From Phoebastria nigripes (lineage: Eukaryota > Chordata > Aves > Procellariiformes > Diomedeidae): a stretch of 64,000 nt of DNA. How positions within the stretch are numbered: position 1 is the stretch's first letter; every line of letters starts with the position of its first letter. The notes beneath the pieces are model-generated. The model had not been told where the DNA came from. It did not search any database and was given only the letters and a program-made list of their open reading frames with translations. Below are positions 20,795 to 33,380 of this stretch, one piece after another. The translations under genes were made by a program, and so were the position numbers. The stretch spans positions 636,203 through 700,202 of the forward strand of contig JAYKAV010002464.1 in assembly GCA_035582835.1 (NCBI GenBank). Direction: 5' to 3'.

Positions 20795-23700
20795 CTTACC
20801 TACCCATCCATCTTCCCCTCCTCACCTTGACTCAGCAGAGCATTATCAGACACTTCAAGCAGAGGTGAAGATGTGCGAGTAGGTGAAGATGTGCAAGATG
20901 CAGCTCCTTCAAGAGGCACCAAAATTCGTAATTGTCCCAGGAAGACAGTGTTCATTCCTATTACTGCTGCATCCCCTCAGCTATAGTTTTTTATGATCCT
21001 GTAACACAAGGGTTGTATGTTCTCCCCAGAGACGTGGGCAGTGGTAGGTGAAAATTAACAGACATGCATATAAAACATAGAAAGTTAATGAATGAACTGA
21101 TATTAGGGCAGAATGATAGGGGTTAATATCAGTAGTTCCCATTGAGAGTGGCTGGTGGATCACCATTTACAGATGATGGCAGAGGGGCTTTTAAAGATGT
21201 TTATGCTGAGATCCAGTCACCGTGAGCAGCAGTTCCCAACAGAGGAGAGCAGCAGTGGTACTGTTATTGTGGGACAGGACAGTTGGGGCATGCCAGAGTG
21301 TCTCTTACATGTGCTGTGACTCAGGCCATACCCAGCCTCTTTTCTAATACACAGGGGTACCATTTTTCATTTCCTTCGTCATTGGATTGCTTTTGTCACT
21401 ATAAATCCAGATGTTCAGGCTTTGGGAGGGAAGAAGCAATTATACCAAAGGGCTGCTCAGCACTGCAAAACAACATCAAGTTAGGCTGTGGTCCTGAGGA
21501 ATTGCAACACTTAAGAGATTCACTTGGACCTTACATTCAGTGTACAAAAATATGATACACTATCACATCTGCTGGTCCATGCTTCTCTGTTCACGTTATG
21601 TGCTTAATTTCATGTTAACTATTACAGGTCTTCAAAGCTTCCTTCTAACATAGTGTAATTTTCCACCGTGAGCCAGCCCTCTTTAGAAACCACTACCAAA
21701 CTACGTGGGAAGCTTTGTGTACACAAAGCTGTAGTTTTTGGTGTGGAAGTTCTCCCCAAGGCTAGAAGCAAAATCTTAGTAGAAGGATTCCTTGCTTCTT
21801 ACAGGTACAAAGAACCATTCTCTAGTCATGTTGAATCACAAGATCTTGAATTACCAGTCCTAGAAGAATGCTTACTTACAACACAGTGATTTAGCTGAAT
21901 GATGGAATAAAAAGGTGAGAGAAGCAGCAGCATAAAAATACCCTCCGATTGACCACAGTTTCAAAATGTTAGTGCCCAGACCCTGGAGCCACAGATTACT
22001 GGACAGAGGCTGGGAGCAGCAATAAGAGTTGCCTGCCAATGGTATTTATAACAATTGTGCAATTTAACCCAGCTATCATGAAGATGGATGGATGTAGCAT
22101 GCACATGTATTGCTGCCTGCACCAAACAATGGTTAAAATTGGGCAGAGGGAAAGATGACATAGTGCAATTTGCAAATAATTAGCATGCCTGTGGCCTTTC
22201 TTCACCTTTCCATCTCCTTATGCATTAGACAAAATATTAATGTCCCAGGCAATAACCCTTACCAGTTCAGACCTCTGCATCCCATTCTTTCCTCCTGCCT
22301 CTGATTTGCCAGTGATTCAGCTTCCCTCACCCATGTATGCTTGACCTATAAGTATGTTCTCACTTACTTTCATAAGTAAAGTGAAATTTTGTTCTCACTT
22401 ACTCACTCAAACAAGACTTCTAAATTACTACCATTTTGTCTCTCAGCTGCCTGCTTAAAATTCACAGCTTCCATATGGTCTGGATGAACTCAGACGCGTG
22501 ATCAAATTGGTGCTTGTTGTTTCTGTTACTCCTTTGTCTTATTTCTATGTCTAATTTTTTTACACTGTATTCTTTTTTAGCTTGTTCAATGTGTACAGCT
22601 GCTAGCAAAGCAAGGGCCAAACTTAAGAGCAAAAGAAATATTTAAGAAGCAGAGAGCTCAGTTTAACCCACAGAAAATGTCTCTTTGATGGTTCAGCATC
22701 AGCCAGACACAGGAAGCACCGAGGTGGCTATTCTTGGGCCTTTACAGAGAACTGGAACACAGTGTTTTCCATTCATGCTATGGACTGTTTTGCCACATCA
22801 CCTCGCTGTCTGATCCTTGAAAAACAACAGAGGGAAGCACTGAAAACCATCTAATGCCTGGCCTCTTAGGATGACTTACCTTGTTTAACAATAGGCCTTT
22901 GGGTTTATTGAACCTCCACGCCTTGTACATGCTGGGACATGTTAGCAGTTTAACTGAGGTGAAGAAAAATAGCACTTTTATCAGTTGCCAGGCCAGTGAA
23001 CAGTCAGAGCAAGAAAGTCTTGTTGCTCCTGACCAGAGCTGTTCACCCTTCAGGGGCACCTAACTGAAATACCATAACAAAGGATTGATTATGTTACAGC
23101 TGAGAAACACAGCTGGAATGTCTTCTTGAGCACAATTCCAAAATGTGGTCTGCATAGAGAGAGAGCTGGGGGAAAAAAAACAGAAAGCAAGTAAGCAAAA
23201 GGGAAGACCCTCCAAAAAGAAAAAGGAGGCCTCATAAACATGAGGTGAGAGGCCATACTGAGCTGTCCAAGGCAAAGAGAAGAGCTGCCACCCAGCTTGC
23301 TGCAAGCACTCTGGCAAGGCACTGTCCAGTTCAACTCAGAACGTTTTCAGGCTACACCAGAACAAAAAAGGACCTGGGCTAATAACCTTAATAAGCCAAA
23401 CATTCAGAGTAATTTAGAGGCGCTTTTGCTCTTAAGTTGCTTAATTGCTTTTAAAAATCCTTTGTGGTTGCCCCATTCCTATCTGACTTCTTAGCATCTC
23501 GCTAAGGGCCTTAGTCTTGATGCTGAGTCAAGTAGTGTCGCCTTGGGGAGGAGTGTCCTGGTGAAGACAATTGAGTCTCCATCATTGTCTCGTTTAAGAG
23601 TGGGGAAACCTGCCTGAAGTAAATGACTGGAGAAGTCAACAGAAGAAGCTGCTTTACAGACCTGAGCTTTCTACCCAGAATTGAGCAGGATTTTATTTCC

Positions 23701-26700
23701 TCTGGCCTCCCACAGGATGACACAGCACAGGTGTTACCTAATCAGGGTAGACCTCTTGCATGAGCGTCCCCCAGTCTAGTCCATCCTCTGCTGAATACCA
23801 AAACTGCAATGTCCATCCCTTCTCAATGGTATATCACACTGGGTCCAAACCTGAATTCACGTTCACACACAGGCTGTGACCACAGTGCCACAGAAGCCAG
23901 CAGAGCTACTCACAGGGTGCTGTGAGATGCACTGCGTCTTGCATATTAACAGCAATAATTGTATTTGATATGGGTCCTTTACAGAGTCATCTATAGGCTG
24001 AATAGCTTCCAATGTCATTTCCACCCTGGCAAAATATTTAATCTGAGTGGGAACCGAATTNGTTGGGAACCTAAAAGCCCACAGACAGCAGAGGGAGCTC
24101 TCTCTGCTCCCTGTCCTCCAGCTCAAGCATCCTGTCAGAGTTTAACAACCAAAAATAAAAGTAAAAATGACCCTCAGTGGTCATCAGAAAAAAGAGAGGT
24201 ACAACTATGCACATGCTGCACTTGCAATACAAGTGCTGCTGAATTATTACACCAACTTAGATGCCCAAATCTGGGGCTTAAGAAGGGCTGTGTTTTGGAG
24301 GTTGTTTCCCCTGCTGTACAGCCTGGCCGTTAACAGCCTGCACCAAGTGCATCAGGCACAAAACACAGTGATCAAAACACGCATTTAGTCCAGATTCTGG
24401 TTTGTATCTAGAGTTTCACTGGGGATGGGGAGATGGAAGCAAGGTCTGGACTGGACTGCTGGAGCCACCAGTTTTGGTCCCACCTTTCCTGCTGTGCTGC
24501 TGGAAATCCCCATGAAGGCTCCCTCCCACCTCTGCACCGTGACAGCCTCCAACTGTTGAATGTAGGTGCGACACTGAGCTCCCCCGTGAAGCACGGAGAC
24601 CTCTCATGACAGCCACTAGAGACAAGACAGCCATTTTGTGAGCTGAATCCCATCAAGTTAGTGGCTGAAACATTTCTGTAAATACCAAACATCAAGGAGC
24701 TAAAGAAAGAAACAGTCAGGGGGCAAAATGTCACGTTTATGCTATTGAAATGCAAGGCAGATGCTGCCTAGTCTGTTTACTGGCACATCACTGGTGGTTT
24801 GGTGTCTGCAGTTCTGACAACCCAGGGTTTCTAGATCTGTGAGGAAAAACCCAAGTCCCCAGGCTCCAGAAGCTACCTTTTCCCCACCATGTGCTTCCCA
24901 AGTTAGAGGAACAGCAATTGCCTCTACTCTGCAAATCCAACTTGCTCAGAAAAAACCCAAGCCCTTTAGACAGCCCTCTTCTGCTTCACCAGCAAGCAGA
25001 AGGAAATGCTGTAAATATGTGGAAAGGCTCGGTGCTGCCGCTATTTCCTGTCTCCCAGCACCAAATGAGAGCACAGGGGTCTGTGATCAAGGACAATATT
25101 CCCAAAGAGAAACTATCATAGAAGGAGNCAGGCTGGACAGCAGTGCTGTCTCCTCCCTTGGCTAAAACAAACTGCATATGTAAAGGAAAAATGCATGTAC
25201 TGAAGATTTAAGTTGTGGTAGCACCTGGAAATCTAGGATGAAGCCATCTTCTGAGCACTCAGACAGTCAGGGTAACTTTTGGGAACAAGGATCTACTGAG
25301 ACTGGCATGTGCCAATGGGATGGACACAGCTGCACCAGTGAGCAGCTGGAAGGGAGCATGGAGAGGGCAGCTGGCGGGAGTCTTGGGACACACAGGAAAA
25401 TGGCACCACGCGGCATGGGGAACCTGTCAGCAAGGGCCAATAAGTGCTTTCAGGCTGGTGGCTGAGCAGATCTTTTAGGATGTGATGCTTAGGTGAAAGG
25501 TAAGAAAGAAGAGGGCAGGAAGGCAAAGGTTACAAAGCTTTTACTCCCCCGAGGACGAATGTAAAAATGCAGAAAGAGTAGGCATGGACTTGAAAGCAGA
25601 TCTGCCAAGGCAGAGTGCTGGGAGAGTCCAGGCCCAGGACTGTGGGTACCACTGCTGTGATTCCAGCATGAGCCTTAGGAGCAAGAAGCCCAGGCTCTTC
25701 CCCCACCTCTTGCCCTGGGCCCCTCTACCATATCCATGCAATAACAGCAATATCTCAGGTTCATGGCATAAGTGACTACAAACTGTAAAGACTTGCTGTG
25801 TCAAAAACTCCTCTGGTACAAAGAAAAAGGCAGTGTCTGAGTCAAAAAGTGAGACTACCTCAGTGGCACTTTTGCACCAAGCACAGAGAGGAGCATGGAG
25901 TCAACCGAAAGAGCAGTCATCTCCACAGCTGTCATCTGCAGCCTCTTGGAAATTTCTGATCAAAAGGGCCCTGCCTGCCTGCACACCACCTCTTCAGCCA
26001 GCATCTCNAGTCTCTGACCTGGTTTCTCCCAATGGTGTTATCCTTTGCTCCTGCTTTCCTTCTTGCTCCCTCAAAGAAATAGCAGGGAATCAGCTAGTAT
26101 ATCCTGGGATGCCGGTGCAGAGAGATATGGCCAGCCTCAGTGCCTTTCCCTCACGCACCACAGCATGCGGCTTTTCAGGAAGCAGAACATAGAGCAGAGG
26201 GGAAGAAACCAGCAAAGAAACAAAAAACAAAAATGAAAAAGCAGCAGAACAGATGCACAAGAAATACCCCAAAAAAGTGAGGAGGAGAGGAAGAGTGCAG
26301 CCACCTTCAAAACACAGCACAGGGAGACAGTGAGTGTAGACAGACACAACAAACTCAGGATTTACAGGAACAAAAGGGTTTTCTTCTATTCCTCCCATTA
26401 TCTCTGCCAGCAGTCCTGCCCTGTTCCCCCCACCTACCCATGCAAATTCACCTTCAGTTACCTCAGGAACATTCATTACAGGAAGATGCCCTGAGTGTAT
26501 CAAATTAGTGCCTTATGAAAGCCCATTCAGGAAGCATCCATGGGATCCTTATTCAGTTAGCAGGAGGGGATGGAGTGGGGATGCCAACTGAGAAGGGGGT
26601 TTTATGCAAACACGTGCCTCAGGACTGATGGGCTGGCAGTGCTCTGCAGGCACAGTGCAGAGGGACCACATCCTGCCTGCTCTGTTCTGAGTATTGATGC

Positions 26701-29700
26701 AGCTTCGCAATTGCTTTTGTGCACAAAAACCATTGTATTTTGGAGTTGAAAAATTCCTAAGCCTAGATGGAAAGTGCTAGGATGAACAACTAGGCCAGGA
26801 AGTATCCACAGGGGACACACCATTTTCATCTACAGGCGAGACCAAGGACTATGAGCCTCAGATGCCTTTGGAGGGCATTTTAACCTCAGAGCTTTGGCAT
26901 GAACTTATGGCATTGGAACAAGCGGCCAAGGCACTTGAAGCAATGACAAAGATCATAGCATTCCAAAATGTTCCCCCTGTAGCTGGGGTTGGGAAAAGGT
27001 GAGATTTCCATGTGCAATACACAGAGGTCTTGAATGCTGCAAAATCTACCAATCAACTAGTTGAAACTGTGCCCACGACACACTGGTGCATGTCTTCAGC
27101 ACATTTCCTTAGGTGCTGTACAGAGATCTCATCCAGAGGACACAGCCACAGACTAATACCTCTGCTTCTTGAGGCAAGGTATAGCAGAGTTTAGGAACAT
27201 GGTGTCTCACAGAAATGCCCCATTCTCCTGCTTGTGTTGCCCCAGGGAAACGGGACGTAACATGCTGCCAACAGCTGTGAGCAAACAAGATTGTCCACAC
27301 AGCAGCTGTAAGGCGAATGGGACTGAAGAGAGAGAAATTCCTGTCTCTGACAATAGCTAATGGGCTCCAAGCAGTCTGGCAGCTGCAAAGCACCCAGTTC
27401 TCTGCTCTGGTTCAGCTGACCAGGCACCTCTGGGACTGTACTTTGAGCTGGTGAAGAAAAGAGGCAGAACAAGTCTGCTTCGATCTATTTTTATACTGCA
27501 GATCCATCTGCTCCTCTCCACAGCTGGCAAGGCCTGGACCTCAGCTTAGATCCTCCCAACAAAAGCCTCTTTATGAGGCATGGGAATCCCCCACCACTAT
27601 CAACACCATTTGGATTGGATTGCCCAGGCAGGGGCTATTTTGGGCACCACAGGTGGCTTCTCTGTCTTGCTGAGCACAGCAATGGAGCCAGCAGATGCCT
27701 TGCCACAATACTATCCAGCCATACCATCAGGGATAAACTCTGAGCAATGTGGAGGCTCTGATAAGCCCACAGGATCTGGGGGGATGGGACACAAAGCAGA
27801 GGCCAAGAGGAGGAGTTCAGGGAACAGGTTTCACAGGTGAGACAGAGCAGAGTTTCCACCAACACAGAGACCCTCAGAACTGTTTTTGAGACAGAAAGAC
27901 AAGAGTGACATCTAGGTGGAGCAGAGCTAATCAGAGTCTCTATCTTGAGCAAAATACTAACTCACTCTACATCTAGACCTGAGATCTTCATTCCACAGAC
28001 CCTCTACCCTAGAGAACAACTGCTACTCCAGCTGGGCAAAGCAGAAACCTCCCTTTCTCTCCTTTCCTTTCTGTCCAGGCAGTAGCCTCTTCCTTGGCGT
28101 TAAGGTTCGACATCTGCTTGCTCCTGTTTGTTAGAGAGAGCTCCAAGCTCTATGTTTCCACACACACACAGCAGAAAGCTCTCCCAGCCCCTCCTTTCTC
28201 TGATATCTTATTGCATGGATGCTGTTTCCTGTGTTTATTTTTCTTGTCTGGATAGCTGGCCTGGAGGGTCTCACCTGCTGGAAAACTGCCATTACTTCTC
28301 CATCTGCAACACTGACCAAGGACTAGCAAAAAAATAGCCTTAGGTCACTTCTAGTTTCCTTAGGATGCCTGACTACCAGCAGAGGCCAAAGGCCACAGAT
28401 GCTGAGAGAGAGCAGGTTCCTGTGCGTCTTACCTGGAAGCTGACATCAGCAGAAGCATCTCTTTAGGAAGCAGAACAGGGACACATGTTTTACAGCACTG
28501 GAATTCATCCGGTGCAGAAAGAACACAGCCACCTGGAAAACACCAAATTCATGGCTACGTGTACAAGGACCTCCCTTCAGAGAGAGCGAACGTGTCTGTG
28601 CAGCAGACAGAGCACAGCTTCTTCCAAGACCTGATAGACACGCAGGCTTCAGCGTTTGGTGTCATCCACATGTCACTGACATCCTGACCCCAGGATGCAG
28701 CCTCATGCTTTTGACGGGAAGAAAGCATTAAACTCTCCCTGGGAGGATTGTATGTTCCACACAGTGCTTCCAGATCAAATGCTGATCGAAAGATTCTCCT
28801 GCAAGTGAATCAGAGACTGCTGTTAGCATGCAGAGAGCACGTCCCTCCCTCCAGCCACACGGAAAATGTACAGGAACATTGTTGGTACAGTTCTTTTGAA
28901 AGAAAAGGAGGGATAGTAGCTGGTAGTGCTGAACCANGGAAAGGGACAGACAGCCCCTGCATCTCGGATAAACTTCTTGTGCTCCCCTGGTCTGGCATAT
29001 GGCAGGAAAGGAGGGATCATCTGCAAATGTAGAACTCAGGATGGGAGGGAACTTGCATGGGAAGCAAGTGCTCAGAGAAAGCAAGCTATAAAGGTTTCTG
29101 ATTAAAAGCCTTGATTCCCAAGTCTTGGCTTAGTCCATAAGGAATAGGGGATCTTGGATTTAATTTAGTTGCAGATGAACGTTACGTGGGTTAGTTCTGC
29201 AGACTGGAAGGCCTCAGTGCAAGTCAGGGATATTACTGTATATTTCCTCTGGAAGGAAATCAAAATGCTATTATTTCTCATGAATTCAGAAAGGACGCAG
29301 ATGTAGGACAAGCAGCTGACTCTCAGCTTTAGTTGTGGCATTGAGTTACCAATGGTGGGAGAAAAGGCTATTTCTGTTTTTCTAATGCAACCTTTAGCAT
29401 TTTAATCCTTCTAGAATTAGAGGATGATCTTGAGGAGGGTCTGAGATTTTTTGTCTCCACCCTATTCTGTTAGTGCTTTTGGCATGAATATAAAGAAAGG
29501 CAGGAAACACTTGGAATACTGGACTGCTCCCAAATGGCAGGTACCTCAGAAATGAGGCAACCAGTTGTCCTTTAAGGTGCTGAGTGCTCATGTAGCCCAG
29601 CATCCCCGTGCCAGTGCTGGGTGCTCTTCTCTTGAGGCTCTGCTTCTGAATCAGCCATAATCTTTGTGAATTAACTGCAGCTCTCCCCCTGTAGCCTCTC

Positions 29701-32700
29701 TGGGACTGGGAACGCAAATATTAGCCCTCTTCTCCCCAGTGTCTTTTGGCTCTGCGAAATAACTTCACAATCTGATGTGTTACCATCACAGAGCAACTTC
29801 AATTTAGCAGCACATGATTCTCAGTTGTGTGCAAAGGGGCCCTGTATATCACAGCCCGTGCCACCAGGGCTAGTTCAGAAAACCTGACTGTGATTGCTCA
29901 CAATCATGGTTAACAGAGGAGATGGTATGGCAGGGATTCACCTGGCAGCAGGCAAGTCTCAGAGCTACCATTTCTGTCACCTGCAAAATTGGCCACATCC
30001 TCTGGATGATGGAATTGTTTAATATCACAGGATCCAGCGTGCATGGCAGGGCTGCTCAAAAGACATTAATACAGGAAATAATACTGTTCAATGCCAACTT
30101 AAATGCTTGATGGATTATACAGTAATATGAAAGGATGGGAGTCCTCTGCGTCCCAGGATTCACACCACTGCAAGCTGCATTCTTACGTTGCAAGACATTT
30201 CTTTTCTTTTTATGGCCCAGAGGTAAAAGGTTGTATCAGCATGGATACAACATGACCTTCATCCAGCCTGGATCAGCATAGTCAGAGATGCCAGGTCCAG
30301 TGCACCTGCCCTGCAGAAGGCTTCAGCATCTGCCACTGTTCAGCCCTTCAGCACACCTCCAAAATAGGAACTTGGCAAACAAAGCTAACAGCGCATTGCT
30401 AAGCAGAACATTCTGCCGAGTCCCAACACCAGCACTGCATGTTATAGGGCACTTGCCAATTCCTGAGTCAACTTTATTTATTATACACTAGAAAGGTCAT
30501 GATGAATCTCAAAAGATAAAATCTGTGTCTGTCAAGCCGCCTTCCTTATTTTCATTGGCCCAGACCCTCACGTTCCACACCAACAATAACAGGACATGGG
30601 TTCAAGAGGCACCGTGAGTGCAGCTTACCCTGAGATGGCCCAGGCTTGTTTTGCATTCTTCGTAGAACTGATCCAGGCTGCTCAATTTTCTCTTTATTAG
30701 GACTTTTTTTTTTTTCCCTCCTGGATACAGTCACCACACTGCACAAGAGGCTTGCATGCCTGGGAACCCCAAAGCACAGGCACAAGCTTTCACAGCCCAG
30801 ATGATGCCAAATGCCCAAATGATGCAGCTGCAAGTTCTCCAGCAACATGAAGTATCCAACTGGGATATCCTTAACTCCCATTTAGAAGTAATATCCTGGA
30901 CTAATACCAGCCCAAAAGACATCCCCATGACCTCATCAACAGCTAAGGCAGCAAGATACCCCGTGTACATGGATTTTCTTCACTGTCATTATGAGCTGTT
31001 ATCTAATCTGCTTGCCTTAGGTAAGGCAAAAAAATCAGAGCTTCCTAGGGCTCTGGGTAAATCCTTGGCAAACAAAGCCTGAGCAATTGCAGCTCCAGTG
31101 CTGTCAGTATCCAAGCTAGTAGATTTAAAGACTGCCCTGGGCTCTGTAGAAATTGCAGTCACCTCTCTGGATTGCAGCTGGACACTCCCCAAAACCACAG
31201 TCCCAGGTTTGGAGTTCAGTGCAACAGGCTCAGACCACACAGTATGGATCTGCACTCCAAATAACCTCATCTTCACACAGTTTATTTTGAACTTGCAGAT
31301 TGAAAGCTCTTTTCCCAGTCCTCGCCTTTCACTTGCTGAAAAATGACCATGCTACTCTCAGACCCAAACTTGGCTTAGATCATTTTCTTTGACATGCTGC
31401 AAGAACTCCAATTCTCGAAATGAATTTCTGATTTTCTGAGATCTGGGTAGTACTTTCCTATCAGTGACTACTGCAGTCACACAGCAGAGAAATGATACTG
31501 CTTGTAAGAGTGGCGCATCTTACAGCCAAAAACCCTCCAACAGTCCCATCCACTGGGTCACTTCTGAGGAAACATCTCCAATATACAGAAGTTGCCCCTC
31601 TCTCTTCTCAGAACAGCACTGAAGAGGAGATTGGGAAGTCAGGGAGGAATACAGCTCCACTTATTATTCAGCAAGACTCCAACCTGCAGTGAGTCTCATC
31701 ATCTAACTTGAGGTGCTTATTTGTGGGATCAGAGGTGGATTCCTCCCAGGACCACTCCGAGCTGGCAGAAGTCTCTCTCCCTTCCCTGAATGAACACACG
31801 AGGAATCTCACTCCTCACTTGGTCACTTCAGTCAAATGCAGGACAGTGGGAATCTTTCCTGTGAAAGTAAATTGTGAGGTCCACAGCGCCGCAGAAAAGG
31901 TGCTCAGAGCTTTTAACTCCCTGAAACTTCTCCCTGAAACACATCATGGCCGAGAGCACAGCAGGCACTTGTATGCACTATTCTTAGCAGCAAAGGTTTC
32001 CTGTTTGGGTGCAGAAGTGACAAGGAAGATCCTGCTGCTTTAAATACTGTGAAAAACTTTTTAGCCAAAAACAGTATCCACCCATTAGTAGGTAGAACAC
32101 CATCCTCCATGGCCCCATCCTACTTCACCATTCAAAAATGTTATCAGTTCCCCAGGCAGTAAACATTACACTATTGAGCTATATTATCCTCAGACAGCTC
32201 CTAGTCTACAGCAAAAGCCCTGCAAAGTCTAGTTTCTCTGGGTGACTAAGCCAAGGTGCGAATCTCTGAGCAGAGATTTCCAGATCAGGCCAATTGTGTT
32301 GTTAAACTGGGAGCTCTCTCTGTTCTTTCAAGTACTCACTTTCTTCCCGGGGCGAGGTATGGCCATTGTTCCCCGGGGCTCCTGCAGACGCCCATTGTTC
32401 CTCCTAGCTCCTGGCCTTTGATGCTGCAGAACAAAATGCACAGTGTTTGTGGAAGGAGGGAAAAATCAAAAAGCTTTTCAATTACACAGTTGGTTGAACA
32501 GCTCAGGCACAGCTGGCCACAGAGCACCAGGGTGCCAGCACCTCTCCACAAACTGGGGCCTCCAGTGAGGTCTCTAGCCCAGCTGCAAAGTGAATAAACA
32601 GAGGGAATGACCAGTGGCTGACTGTTATCTGNTGAACTTTCATTTCATCACTTCCCAATTCCAAATGCTCCTGGATTGCACAGGCTTTCACTAAACTCCT

Positions 32701-33374
32701 CACACACACATTTAGTAGCTGCCAGCTGGAAAAAGCTGGAAATTATTCCTGCTTCATCCTGTCAGCATTGCTCAGAATTGGCTTGAGAGACACCACAGTA
32801 GCATCTAGATTCATTGCCTCCATCTCCAGACTAATTTGGCTGACATCAGGCTGGGGCTAGNTCAGCCTGAGTGGCATTGGCAGAACAGGACAGAGGTCTG
32901 AAATTGTGATGGTCTTACAAGGAGGTCTGAAGTGCACCTGCAGGCCCTTATGGAAGGAGAGCCAGCAGGCTGGGATGCTCCAGTCGCAGCTGGCAAAGTT
33001 GTTTCATGGTCCAGGTATGGACCCTTCAGGTCCTGCTATGTAACACACTGTTCCTGACACTGCAGTGGTTTGGGCAAATACAGTGCTCTACCTTGTGTTC
33101 AGTATGCAGCTATAAACATTTTCTCTTATTGCCAAGATGACAGATCCCAGGATGTCAGAGATGTGAGGGGTCTTCTAGTCCATCTGGATCTGTCACCTTA
33201 GTCTGTGCTCGCATCTCCTGCAAAAGAATAGGCAGTGCCAGGGAGAGAGCTCTCCGGAAGGATGAATCTATGGAAAAAGCTAATAAAATAATAAGAAAAC
33301 ACTTGCACAAAAAAGGGCCAGCCAGCTGGATCTTCCTGGGACAAAGGCACTCACACTCTCTTTTACAAATATAT
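20795..33374. other. Intergenic between UPB1 and ADORA2A, no gene seen
   Basis: About 12.6 kb of moderately GC sequence without a recognisable exon, RNA gene or well-preserved mobile element. It contains an 18-bp tandem duplication (20863-20898), a T run at about 30704-30717 and scattered single Ns. The largest open frames (such as 26090-26503, minus) show no domain and look like chance. Confidence 0.5.
20863..20898. repeat. Tandem duplication, 18 bp x 2
   Basis: aggtgaagatgtgcgagt (20863-20880) is followed at once by aggtgaagatgtgcaaga (20881-20898). The site is about 65 bases right of the solo LTR's target duplication. Confidence 0.9.
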
Positions 33375-33380
33375 TTTATT
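33375..33380 (-). terminator. ADORA2A: Candidate distal poly(A) signal of ADORA2A
   Basis: On the minus strand AATAAA is followed about 20 bases later by a GU-rich stretch (GAGAGTGTGAGTG), the normal arrangement of a cleavage site. The DNA just before it is AT-rich like a 3' UTR. It lies 5.1 kb beyond the ADORA2A stop codon. If used, the 3' UTR would be about 5 kb. Confidence 0.35.

Noticed and set aside
26090..26503. Minus-strand open frame of 137 codons with a hydrophobic stretch (phenylalanine, leucine and serine rich)
   Set aside because: The hydrophobicity follows from an A-rich plus strand (poly-T on the coding strand). No homologous protein is recognisable and it lies in intergenic DNA.
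29394..29717. Minus-strand frame of 107 codons with slight resemblance to repeat-derived sequence
   Set aside because: I could not match it to a definite repeat family or protein.
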